From assembly GCA_902796895.1 (NCBI GenBank), contig CADBQV010000041.1:1-5932 (forward strand): 5,932 bases of DNA, written 5' to 3'. Position 1 is the stretch's first letter. Each line of letters begins with the position of its first letter. The notes beneath the pieces were generated by a model. The model was not told the DNA's origin. It ran no database searches and saw nothing but the letters and a program-made list of their open reading frames with translations. This DNA is from an uncultured Erysipelotrichaceae bacterium (GTDB taxonomy: Bacteria; Bacillota_I; Bacilli_A; Acholeplasmatales; Anaeroplasmataceae). Shown one piece after another: positions 1 through 5,683 of this stretch. The position numbers and the translations under genes were made by a program.

Positions 1-2
1 AT

Positions 3-152
3 AGAGATATTTATATGGAAAACGTTGAAAAGCTAGCATATTTAGCTTATGAAGATCAATGCTCTCCAGCTAACCCAAGAGTACCAATGGTTGAGGATAT
101 GAAAAAAATCTTAATTGATGCTTATGATTCAAAGGAGTTTATAGAAGAATAA
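3..152 (+). CDS. adhE: Iron-containing alcohol dehydrogenase, C-terminal end; probably bifunctional aldehyde-alcohol dehydrogenase AdhE (partial, 5' cut)
   Basis: Only the last 49 codons and the TAA stop are in the window; the open frame runs off the left edge. The translated tail contains LAYEDQCSPANPRVP followed by an amphipathic helix (MVEDMKKILIDAY). This is the characteristic C-terminus of AdhE and close Fe-dependent alcohol dehydrogenases (family pattern: A-[YF]-[ED]-DQC-x2-ANPR-x-P). AdhE converts acetyl-CoA to acetaldehyde and then ethanol in the cytoplasm, reoxidising NADH during fermentation; the Fe-ADH domain is the C-terminal half. The N-terminal aldehyde dehydrogenase half is outside the window, so a stand-alone Fe-ADH of the same subfamily cannot be excluded. 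The stop overlaps the ATG of the next gene by one base (TAATG), and the SD of that gene lies inside this coding sequence, so the two are probably co-transcribed. Confidence 0.78.
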   Translation, partial: RDIYMENVEKLAYLAYEDQCSPANPRVPMVEDMKKILIDAYDSKEFIEE

Positions 153-154
153 TG
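131..154 (+). promoter_or_regulatory. SD and TAATG stop/start overlap coupling adhE to yhbY
   Basis: A strong SD (AAAGGAG, 131-137) lies inside the 3' end of the upstream gene, but 14 nt from the yhbY ATG at 152, longer than the usual 5-9 nt. The upstream stop and the yhbY start share one base (TAATG, 150-154). Together this suggests that yhbY is translated largely by ribosomes terminating on the upstream gene. The spacing and overlap are seen directly; the coupling is inferred. Confidence 0.6.
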
Positions 155-451
155 CTTAAAACTAAACAAATAGTTTTTTTAAGAAGTATGGCTCAAAAAA
201 TTAAGCCAGTTATGCAAATAGGAAAAGATGGATTAAATGAAAATTCATTAGAAACAATATTAGCTTATCTATATAAGCATGAGCTAATGAAAATTTCTAT
301 TTTACAAAATTCTCCTATTGAAGAAGATGATATAAAAGATTTTATATATGGATATGATATTGAATTTATTGAAAAGAAGGGTAGAACTATAGTTTTATAT
401 AAACCAAACCCTAAATTAAAGGATTCAATAAAGCTTCCACAAGTTAAATAA
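152..451 (+). CDS. yhbY: YhbY-family (CRM domain) RNA-binding protein, ribosome assembly factor
   Basis: This 99-residue cytoplasmic protein is a complete single CRM (CRS1/YhbY) domain, matching the usual length of about 95-100. The N-terminal helix LRSMAQKIKPVMQIG leads into the conserved GxxG loop (GKDG, residues 24-27) and GLNENS. These are followed by the conserved strand region HELMKISILQN (43-53) and the C-terminal GRTIVLYKPN (77-86). In the family, bacterial YhbY/YqeI binds pre-50S particles and assists large-subunit assembly; the GxxG loop contacts RNA. The start at 152 is supported by alignment with the family N-terminus (ML..KQ...LRS.A); the next ATG (188) would remove part of helix 1. 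Bacillus subtilis keeps its homologue in the yqeH-aroE-yqeI-nadD cluster, whereas here it follows an alcohol dehydrogenase with a one-base overlap. The TAA stop is built into the terminator stem. Confidence 0.93.
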   Translation: MLKTKQIVFLRSMAQKIKPVMQIGKDGLNENSLETILAYLYKHELMKISILQNSPIEEDDIKDFIYGYDIEFIEKKGRTIVLYKPNPKLKDSIKLPQVK

Positions 452-479
452 GGCGCTAAAACGCCTTATTTTATTTTTC
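446..479 (+). terminator. Rho-independent terminator after yhbY
   Basis: A perfect 10-bp inverted repeat, AAATAAGGCG (446-455) and CGCCTTATTT (462-471), encloses a 6-nt loop and runs into a T-rich tract (469-479) interrupted by one A. The GGCG/CGCC core sits next to the loop. The left arm contains the yhbY stop codon (449-451), so the coding end and terminator overlap. It separates adhE-yhbY from the next transcription unit. Confidence 0.9.
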
Positions 480-498
480 CTATTGACAAACTAGGAAA
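476..498. promoter_or_regulatory. Inverted repeat framing the -35 box; candidate operator
   Basis: TTTCCTA (476-482) and TAGGAAA (492-498) are perfect 7-bp inverted arms separated by 9 bp, and the spacer begins exactly with the TTGACA -35 hexamer. Half-site centres are 16 bp apart. A dimeric repressor bound here would block sigma contact, so an operator controlling the transporter gene is plausible. The left arm overlaps the T-tract of the preceding terminator. I do not recognise the motif as that of a known regulator; a chance palindrome remains possible. Confidence 0.45.
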
Positions 499-512
499 TA
501 AAATTGTATAAT
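483..512 (+). promoter_or_regulatory. Sigma-A-type promoter for the ECF S-component gene
   Basis: A perfect -35 box TTGACA (483-488) and a perfect -10 box TATAAT (507-512) are separated by 18 bp. Transcription would start near 518-520, leaving a leader of about 90 nt before the ATG at 610. This is the closest match to consensus in the window. The -35 box lies inside the spacer of an inverted repeat (476-498, listed separately). Confidence 0.85.
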
Positions 513-518
513 AACATC

Positions 519-539
519 AATCTTTTTTAAAAAAAGATT
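519..539 (+). repeat. Short palindrome at the 5' end of the S-component leader
   Basis: The arms AATCTTTTT and AAAAAGATT (519-527 and 531-539) can form a 9-bp, almost all-AU hairpin at or just after the predicted transcription start. It could act as a 5' stabilising hairpin. With only one G-C pair it is thermodynamically weak, and no riboswitch consensus accompanies it in the rest of the leader (540-609), which is nearly all A/T. Confidence 0.35.
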
Positions 540-548
540 ATTTAAAAC

Positions 549-577
549 TTTATTTATATATTTTATTGTATTATAAT
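549..577 (+). promoter_or_regulatory. Possible second, weaker promoter for the S-component gene
   Basis: A perfect TATAAT (572-577) lies 17 bp downstream of a poor -35 candidate TTTATT (549-554). Initiation near 583-585 would give a leader of about 25 nt. TATAAT is expected by chance fairly often in DNA this AT-rich, and the promoter at 483-512 is much better, so this is tentative. Confidence 0.25.
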
Positions 578-609
578 TACTAATTGTAATATTTAGGGAG
601 AGTGGTATT

Positions 610-1485
610 ATGAATAAAAACAATAGAATGACTAAAATAGTTTTAACAGCAATGTTTAGTGCACTATGCTGTGCAGCAACATTTATTCAAATAAGAATGC
701 CATCTGGTGATTTTGTTCATTTAGGTAATTTTGTAATGATTATTGCAGCACTATTACTTGGCGGATTAATTGGTGGTATATCAGGCTCTTTAGGAATGGG
801 TATATATGATTTAATCTATTATTCATCTAAACCATCAACAATAATTAGAACATTTATATTAAAATTTATCGTTGGTTTTTTAGTAGGTTATATATTTAGA
901 TTAATAATTAAAAAAGAATTAAATTCTAAAAAAATATTATATATCTTATCAATATTATTCTTTGTTGTATTTGCTACATCATTAACATTATTTATATGTG
1001 GTGATTTTAGCTCATATAGCTTTGATAATGGCTTATCTTCAATATTTATAATTGGTAGTGCTAAATTAAAAATATCATTATATATTCCAATTTTTGCATT
1101 CTTATTTTTTGTAGGAAGTTTAATATCTGCATTACTTTCTAAAAAATTATCAAAAAGAAGTATGGCAGCACTTGTTGCAGTATTAATTGCTATATTTACA
1201 AATATATTAGGTGAATTTTTTGTTAGATTCTTACTTGAAGGAATCATGCTTGATGGATTCAATAAATCATTAATTACAGCTACATCTAAAATACCAGGAT
1301 CTATAATTACAGGATTTATAAGTGTACTTTTAACTATATTAATTTATGAACCAATTTATAGAGCTATTAAAAACACAAGCTTAGTTGAAAACTTAGATGA
1401 TTGTAATGATGATTTAGATACAAAAGAAGATAATATCATTACAGATGAAGAAATCAATGAAATAAATGATGAAAATAATAAATAA
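610..1485 (+). CDS. ECF transporter S component (riboflavin/HmpT-like, PF07155-type), substrate unknown, with extra membrane insertion
   Basis: This is an integral membrane protein of 291 residues. The N-terminus resembles PF07155-type substrate-binding S components: a basic start, helix 1 with the AxxxA motif (A14-A18-A22) that in S components packs against EcfT, then IRMPSGDFVHLGN, the glycine-rich LLLGGLIGGISGSLGMGIYDL (48-68) and FILKFIVGFLVGYIF (82-96). The C-terminal part matches the family's last helices (about 183-250) with a KIPGSIITG segment. Family members usually have about 170-200 residues and six helices. Here residues about 100-182 add two hydrophobic segments (107-130 and 155-177), and residues 259-291 form an acidic tail with 14 Asp/Glu. 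S components bind a vitamin or precursor and dock on a shared EcfA-A'-T module; none is encoded here, so a solitary group II type is inferred. An SD-like AGGGAGAG at 595-602 sits 7 nt before the ATG. The substrate cannot be assigned. Confidence 0.82.
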   Translation: MNKNNRMTKIVLTAMFSALCCAATFIQIRMPSGDFVHLGNFVMIIAALLLGGLIGGISGSLGMGIYDLIYYSSKPSTIIRTFILKFIVGFLVGYIFRLIIKKELNSKKILYILSILFFVVFATSLTLFICGDFSSYSFDNGLSSIFIIGSAKLKISLYIPIFAFLFFVGSLISALLSKKLSKRSMAALVAVLIAIFTNILGEFFVRFLLEGIMLDGFNKSLITATSKIPGSIITGFISVLLTILIYEPIYRAIKNTSLVENLDDCNDDLDTKEDNIITDEEINEINDENNK

Positions 1486-1504
1486 AATAATGAAATTATT
1501 TTTT
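1484..1504 (+). terminator. Weak AT-only hairpin with T-run after the S-component gene
   Basis: AAAATAAT (1484-1491) and ATTATTTT (1495-1502) pair perfectly around a GAA loop, and the run of T continues to 1504. The stem has no G-C pair, so termination would be inefficient at best. Some read-through into the following membrane-protein gene is likely, although that gene has its own promoter. Confidence 0.3.
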
Positions 1505-1506
1505 GA

Positions 1507-1535
1507 TTGAAAATGAAAAATGAATAAGATATAAT
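1507..1535 (+). promoter_or_regulatory. Sigma-A-type promoter for the six-helix membrane protein
   Basis: TTGAAA (1507-1512) and TATAAT (1530-1535) are separated by 17 bp, near-consensus in both boxes and spacing. Transcription would start near 1541-1543, giving a very short leader that just includes the SD at 1546-1550. This also argues against translation starting at the ATG at 1544, which would lie practically at the transcript's 5' end. Confidence 0.75.
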
Positions 1536-1545
1536 TAGAAAAGAT

Positions 1546-1550
1546 GGAGG
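1546..1550 (+). promoter_or_regulatory. SD that decides the start of the membrane protein
   Basis: GGAGG (1546-1550) is 8 nt upstream of the ATG at 1559, an ideal distance. The longer in-frame ATG at 1544 overlaps this SD itself and has no SD of its own, so the coding sequence should begin at 1559. Confidence 0.88.
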
Positions 1551-1558
1551 TTTTAGAT

Positions 1559-2143
1559 ATGGAAAAGAAAGAAAAAACCTTAAAAATTATATCATATATA
1601 ATGACACCGCTTTTACTTGCAGCTGGTATTTTTTATATAGTTGTAGGAATATTACAATATAGTCAAATAACTAAAGGTATTTCAACATCTACATTTGTAT
1701 GGATATTAATAAACGCACCACTTTTCTGTTTATTTGGTTTATTATTAGTATTATTATCAATATTTATTTTCTATAATTTATTTATAGGAAATCTAAATAA
1801 AAAATTACCATTTGTATTCGCATTTGCATCATGCATATTCTTATTTATTTATTATATGTCAATAATGATTGCATTTAATAGCTATGGTGTTGCATTCCGT
1901 TGGTGGGGAGTATTACTTGCATTACTTTCAATATTCTTAATGGTATTTGCATTAGTAAAAAAAGGTAAATTCTCATTTGCATCTGAAATGATAGTAATAA
2001 GTGGTTTTGTTGGATTCGTTGTATTTGGTATTGATATTTTCAATCAAGGAAATACATGGTATTTACTTGCTGATGGCTTTTTAATGGCAGCATATGTTGC
2101 ATTAATTGCTTATTTTGCAGTATCTGATGAACAATATATTTAA
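1559..2143 (+). CDS. Six-helix integral membrane protein of unknown function
   Basis: I do not recognise this 194-residue protein. After a short lysine-rich cytoplasmic N-terminus (MEKKEKTLK) there are six likely transmembrane segments at about 10-32, 48-73, 84-106, 113-132, 141-160 and 166-187, with very short loops and a short acidic C-terminus (SDEQYI). Charged residues are almost confined to the loops: NLNKK near 78-82, the FRWW motif at 113-116 at the start of helix 4, and KKGK at 134-137. No signal-peptide cleavage site, ATPase, enzyme motif or metal-binding cluster is visible. It has its own promoter and terminator, so it forms a single-gene unit and context says little about function; weak read-through from the S-component gene is possible. 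The ATG at 1559 was chosen because of the SD at 1546-1550; the frame is open back to an ATG at 1544, which would add five residues. Confidence 0.8.
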   Translation: MEKKEKTLKIISYIMTPLLLAAGIFYIVVGILQYSQITKGISTSTFVWILINAPLFCLFGLLLVLLSIFIFYNLFIGNLNKKLPFVFAFASCIFLFIYYMSIMIAFNSYGVAFRWWGVLLALLSIFLMVFALVKKGKFSFASEMIVISGFVGFVVFGIDIFNQGNTWYLLADGFLMAAYVALIAYFAVSDEQYI

Positions 2144-2169
2144 AAGCTGAAATTATTTCAGCTTTTTTT
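2142..2169 (+). terminator. Rho-independent terminator after the membrane protein
   Basis: An 11-bp perfect stem, AAAAGCTGAAA (2142-2152) with TTTCAGCTTTT (2156-2166), encloses a 3-nt loop and ends in seven consecutive T (2163-2169). The left arm includes the last two bases of the TAA stop. It isolates the unknown membrane protein from polA. Confidence 0.9.
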
Positions 2170-2190
2170 ATATTTTTTGTAACTAAATTA

Positions 2191-2199
2191 TGTTATAAT
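2191..2199 (+). promoter_or_regulatory. Extended -10 promoter of the polA operon
   Basis: TGTTATAAT (2191-2199) is a perfect TGnTATAAT extended -10 element. At the standard distance upstream there is only a T-rich -35 region (around 2171-2176), which is compatible with extended -10 promoters. Transcription would start near 2205, about 24 nt before the polA ATG. The promoter begins almost directly after the preceding terminator. An AGGGTGTG SD-like element (2216-2223), a modest match to AGGAGGTG, precedes the start codon. Confidence 0.7.
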
Positions 2200-2228
2200 T
2201 TATATAAATATTTTTAGGGTGTGATTTT

Positions 2229-4847
2229 ATGAAAAGAATGATTTTAGTTGATGGTAATTCATTAATGTATAGAGCTTATTTTGGTATGATGTCAAATGGT
2301 AATTTAGCTCAAAATTCTAAAGGCTTATATACAAATGCTATATATGCCTTTGTAAGAATGATTAACCACTTAATTAATTCAAATTATGATAATATCTTAG
2401 TTGCATTCGATGCTGGCAAAAAAACATTAAGACATGAGTGGATGCAAGATTATAAGGCAGGAAGACCTCCAATTCCTGATGAGTTTAGAATGCAAATAGC
2501 TTATATTAAGCAATTTTTAGATATAATGGCTATTAAGCAATATGAACAAGAATTATATGAAGCTGATGATATAATTGGCACAATGTCTAAAAAGGCAGAA
2601 GATGCTGGATATCATGTAGATATATATTCATCTGATAAAGATTTATTACAGCTTGTAAGTGAAAATGTAACTGTTCATATTAATAAAAAAGGTATGACAG
2701 AATTAGATGATTATACTCCTGAATTCTTTTATGAAAGATATAATATTTATCCAAACCAGTTTATTGATTTAAAGGCTATGATGGGTGATAAATCAGATAA
2801 CCTACCTGGTATTCCTGGCGTTGGTGAAAAGAAGGCAGCATCACTTTTAAATACTTATGAAACACTAGATAATATAATATTACATAAAGATGAAATAAAA
2901 GGTGCTTTAGGTGATAATGTAAGAAATAATGTAGAAAGTGCTAAATTATGCCAAAAGATGGCAACAATTATTAGAGATTTTCCAATTAATCTTACATTAG
3001 ATGATACAGTTAAAATGACACCTGATAAAAATAAATTATATGAATTTTATAATGAATTAGAATTTAAATCATTATTAAAGGATTTCACACTTGGTGAAGT
3101 AAAAATAGAAGAAGTTAATTATGAAATTGTAAATTCATATAATAGATTATCTGAAATATTAATTAGTGAATCATCATTAATATTTGAAACATTTGAATAT
3201 AATTATCATAAATGTCCGATACTTGCTATTGGTCTTAAAAATAAGCTTGGAACATTTATTATTGAGCCTAATATGATAACATCAAATATGGATTTTATGT
3301 TATTTTTATCAGATAAAACAAATAATAAATCCATTTATGATTATAAAAGAGCATTTGTTTTATCTAAAAGATTAGGAATAGATTTAGAAGGTATATCATT
3401 TGATTTATTACTTGCTACATATATTTTAAAATCAAATGTAAGTCAAGATGGATTTAAATCTGTCGCTAGCTACTATGATTATAATGATGTTTATTTAGAT
3501 GAAGAAATATATGGTAAAGGTGTTAAAAAACAAATACCTGATAAAAAAATATTATATACTCATATAGCTAAAAAGGTAATTGCTCTTGATATGCTAAAAG
3601 ATAAGGCAATTGAAGAATTAAAAAACAATAATCAAATGGAATTATTAACTGAAATAGAAATACCTTTATCTAAAGTATTAGGTAAAATGGAATTTGAAGG
3701 TATTAGAGTTGATTTAGATGAACTTGAATTACAAAAGAATAATTTAGAAAATGATATTAAAGAATTAGAAAAAGAAATATATGAAATTTCTGGTCATGAA
3801 TTTAATGTTTCATCACCAAAACAATTAGGTGTAGTATTATTTGAAGAATTAAATATTCCATATCCAAAGAAAAAAGGTAATAGCTATTCAACTGATATAG
3901 ATGTCCTAAACGCAATTAAGGATGTTAACCCAATTGTTGATTTAGTAATAAAATATAGAGCTAAAACTAAATTATATTCTACATATATTGTAGGACTTAA
4001 AGAGGCAATATATCCTGATTTAAAGGTTCATACAATATTTGAACAAGCTCTAACTCAAACAGGAAGACTTTCATCAATTGATCCTAATTTACAAAATATT
4101 CCAATAAGAACTGAAGAAGGACATTTAATAAGAAAAATGTTTATTCCTTCAAATAAGAATAATAAATTATATTCAAGTGATTATTCTCAAATTGAATTAA
4201 GAGTACTTGCCCATATGGCAAATGTTAAAAAATTAAAAGAAGCATTTATAAGTGGTGAGGATATTCATTCTAAAACAGCTAAAGAAATATTCAATAAAGA
4301 AGAAATAACAGCGCTTGATAGAAGACGTGCCAAGGCAGTTAATTTCGGTATTGTCTATGGTATATCTGCCTTTGGTCTTGCCCAAGATATTGGTATATCT
4401 AATTATGAAGCAAGTGAATTTATAAAGAAATATTATGAAGTATATCCAGAAATAAAAACATTTATGGATGAAACTATTTTAAATTGTCAAAAAAATGGAT
4501 ATGTTAAAACACTTAAAAATAGAATTAGATATGTACCTGAAATAAATTCTAAAATTTATATGCAAAGAGAATTCGCCAAAAGAATTGCGATGAATACTCC
4601 AATTCAAGGTACTGCAGCTGATATTATTAAAATAGCTATGGTTAAAATTGATAAGAAATTAGATGAATTAAAATTAAAAAGTAAAATGCTTATTCAAGTT
4701 CATGATGAATTAGTATTTGAAGTATATAATGGTGAAGAAGAAATATTAGAAAAAACAATTAAAGAAGAAATGGAAAATGCTGTTAAATTAGATGTACCTT
4801 TAATTGTTGATGATTCATTTGGAAATAACTGGTATGAAGTCAAATAA
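2229..4847 (+). CDS. polA: DNA polymerase I with 5' nuclease and degenerate 3'-5' exonuclease domain
   Basis: This complete 872-residue Pol I fills gaps in repair and replaces Okazaki primers. The 5'-3' nuclease domain (about 1-290) keeps the metal-binding acids: D8, D61, E111/D113/D114, D136/D138 and D187/D190, plus the helix-hairpin-helix NLPGIPGVGEKKAASLL. The middle domain (about 295-465) has lost proofreading residues: by eye, E. coli D355-x-E357 aligns to E320-x-F322 (FETFE), D424 to A375 and D501 to about V450. This is a known state in Bacillus-type enzymes. The polymerase domain (about 475-872) is intact: TGRLSS (611-616), motif A DYSQIELR with catalytic D651, O-helix R698/K702/F706/Y710 (Phe rather than Tyr, so normal dideoxynucleotide discrimination is expected), and motif C VHDE with D826/E827. 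A charged helical segment at 497-520 is the thumb. No terminator follows; the next gene starts within the last 14 nt. Confidence 0.97.
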   Translation: MKRMILVDGNSLMYRAYFGMMSNGNLAQNSKGLYTNAIYAFVRMINHLINSNYDNILVAFDAGKKTLRHEWMQDYKAGRPPIPDEFRMQIAYIKQFLDIMAIKQYEQELYEADDIIGTMSKKAEDAGYHVDIYSSDKDLLQLVSENVTVHINKKGMTELDDYTPEFFYERYNIYPNQFIDLKAMMGDKSDNLPGIPGVGEKKAASLLNTYETLDNIILHKDEIKGALGDNVRNNVESAKLCQKMATIIRDFPINLTLDDTVKMTPDKNKLYEFYNELEFKSLLKDFTLGEVKIEEVNYEIVNSYNRLSEILISESSLIFETFEYNYHKCPILAIGLKNKLGTFIIEPNMITSNMDFMLFLSDKTNNKSIYDYKRAFVLSKRLGIDLEGISFDLLLATYILKSNVSQDGFKSVASYYDYNDVYLDEEIYGKGVKKQIPDKKILYTHIAKKVIALDMLKDKAIEELKNNNQMELLTEIEIPLSKVLGKMEFEGIRVDLDELELQKNNLENDIKELEKEIYEISGHEFNVSSPKQLGVVLFEELNIPYPKKKGNSYSTDIDVLNAIKDVNPIVDLVIKYRAKTKLYSTYIVGLKEAIYPDLKVHTIFEQALTQTGRLSSIDPNLQNIPIRTEEGHLIRKMFIPSNKNNKLYSSDYSQIELRVLAHMANVKKLKEAFISGEDIHSKTAKEIFNKEEITALDRRRAKAVNFGIVYGISAFGLAQDIGISNYEASEFIKKYYEVYPEIKTFMDETILNCQKNGYVKTLKNRIRYVPEINSKIYMQREFAKRIAMNTPIQGTAADIIKIAMVKIDKKLDELKLKSKMLIQVHDELVFEVYNGEEEILEKTIKEEMENAVKLDVPLIVDDSFGNNWYEVK

Positions 4848-5676
4848 ATTAATTGAAGAAATACATTCATCAAGAATAAAATTTAATTTATGTAACGATT
4901 TAATTAATGTCATAAATTATAATAATGAAAAAATTGGATATATAAAAGAAATTATAGATTTTAATGATTTGATTATAGAATTTAATTTATATGAAAAATA
5001 CCATAATATAGGTCTTCAAACAGAAATATTAAGAGAATATTTAAGATATAAATATTTATGGCAAAAATACGAAGGTATAATTAAGTGTTATCCTAAAATT
5101 AATCAAACAATTAAAATTCTTAAAAAAAGATATTTTATTTCAAATAATGATTATTATTATATTAATAAAGAATTATATTTTAATCATGTAGAAAGATTAT
5201 CCTTATTTGATAAAAATTTAAATAGACTTCCATATCCTAATTTAAGAGGCGAAAAAATAATAGATGATACTTATGCAGGTATTGTAGATGTAATAATAAA
5301 AAATGTTAAAACTAATAAATTTTTAACAACAAAAAGAGATAAAAATAAAGTTACATCACCAGGCTTATGGGAAATTACTGCAGGTGGTATTGATTATAAT
5401 GAAGATATTTCACATGCTGTTATAAGAGAAGCTAAAGAAGAAACTGGTCTTAATATAATAAAATATGAAAAATTAGATGTTATAATAATTAAAGATTTAG
5501 TTTATTTCATATATTTAGGATATGTTAATCAAAATGAAGATGATGTTAAATTACAAGTTGGTGAAACAACAGATTATAAATGGTTAACAAAATTAGAATT
5601 AATAGAATTATTTAATACTAATTTAGTACCAGAAAAACAAAAAATAAGATTAAATAAAGTTATAGATTTATTGTAG
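4834..5676 (+). CDS. Compact GNAT-like domain fused to a Nudix hydrolase
   Basis: This 280-residue two-domain protein ends in TAG. Residues about 115-280 are a Nudix hydrolase. The Nudix box GX5EX7REUXEEXGU is complete at 184-206 (G184, E190, R198, E199, E202, E203, G205), preceded by KRDKNKVTSPGLWEITAGG and by a conserved lead-in (LFDKN...LPYP..RGE, 124-140) typical of YfcD/IDI-like Nudix enzymes. Such enzymes cleave X-linked diphosphates with Mg2+; the substrate is unknown here. Residues about 1-113 look like a minimal GNAT fold: strand IEFNLYEKY, then HNIGLQTEILREYLRY in the acetyl-CoA motif A position, then PKINQTIKILKKRYF, echoing the family's N.xSi.vleKlGF. The pyrophosphate-binding RGxGxG loop is degenerate (HNIGLQ) and the N-terminal GNAT helices seem missing, so acetyltransferase activity is doubtful. 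The ATG at 4834 is chosen (weak GGAA at 4821-4824); upstream TTG 4804 and ATG 4810 lack an SD. It overlaps polA by 14 nt. Confidence 0.83.
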   Translation: MKSNKLIEEIHSSRIKFNLCNDLINVINYNNEKIGYIKEIIDFNDLIIEFNLYEKYHNIGLQTEILREYLRYKYLWQKYEGIIKCYPKINQTIKILKKRYFISNNDYYYINKELYFNHVERLSLFDKNLNRLPYPNLRGEKIIDDTYAGIVDVIIKNVKTNKFLTTKRDKNKVTSPGLWEITAGGIDYNEDISHAVIREAKEETGLNIIKYEKLDVIIIKDLVYFIYLGYVNQNEDDVKLQVGETTDYKWLTKLELIELFNTNLVPEKQKIRLNKVIDLL

Positions 5677-5680
5677 GTGT
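5675..5680 (+). promoter_or_regulatory. SD of the nitroreductase gene, overlapping the Nudix stop
   Basis: AGGTGT (5675-5680) overlaps the last two bases of the preceding TAG stop and lies 3 nt before the ATG at 5684 (about 5 nt counted from AGGT). The tight packing (7 nt between the genes, no terminator or promoter) supports one polA-Nudix-nitroreductase transcript. Confidence 0.6.
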
Positions 5681-5683
5681 AAT

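Noticed and set aside
581..590. TGTAAT (585-590) as a further -10 box
   Set aside because: Initiation there would fall on the SD of the S-component gene, leaving practically no ribosome binding region.
576..590. Small inverted repeat ATTAC-N5-GTAAT before the S-component gene
   Set aside because: Five-base arms are expected by chance in DNA of this composition and the position gives no clear role.
513..609. Riboswitch in the S-component leader (FMN, TPP or preQ1)
   Set aside because: The leader is almost pure A/T and contains none of the G/C-rich conserved cores of those riboswitches; only a weak AU hairpin is seen.
888..1262. 124-codon open frame on the minus strand
   Set aside because: It lies fully inside the S-component gene, has no SD or promoter, and its translation is the low-complexity antisense of hydrophobic codons with no recognisable domain.
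2177..2182. TTGTAA as -35 box of the polA promoter
   Set aside because: It is only 11 bp from the -10 box, far too close; the extended -10 element explains the promoter better.
3717..3788. Coiled-coil-like charged segment in polA as an inserted domain
   Set aside because: It sits where Pol I enzymes have the thumb helices and overall length is normal, so it is not an insertion.
4804..4833. Longer Nudix-fusion start at TTG 4804 or ATG 4810
   Set aside because: Neither has an SD, and the added residues overlap the conserved polA C-terminus in another frame; ATG 4834 has at least a weak GGAA at a suitable distance and gives the shorter overlap typical of coupled genes.
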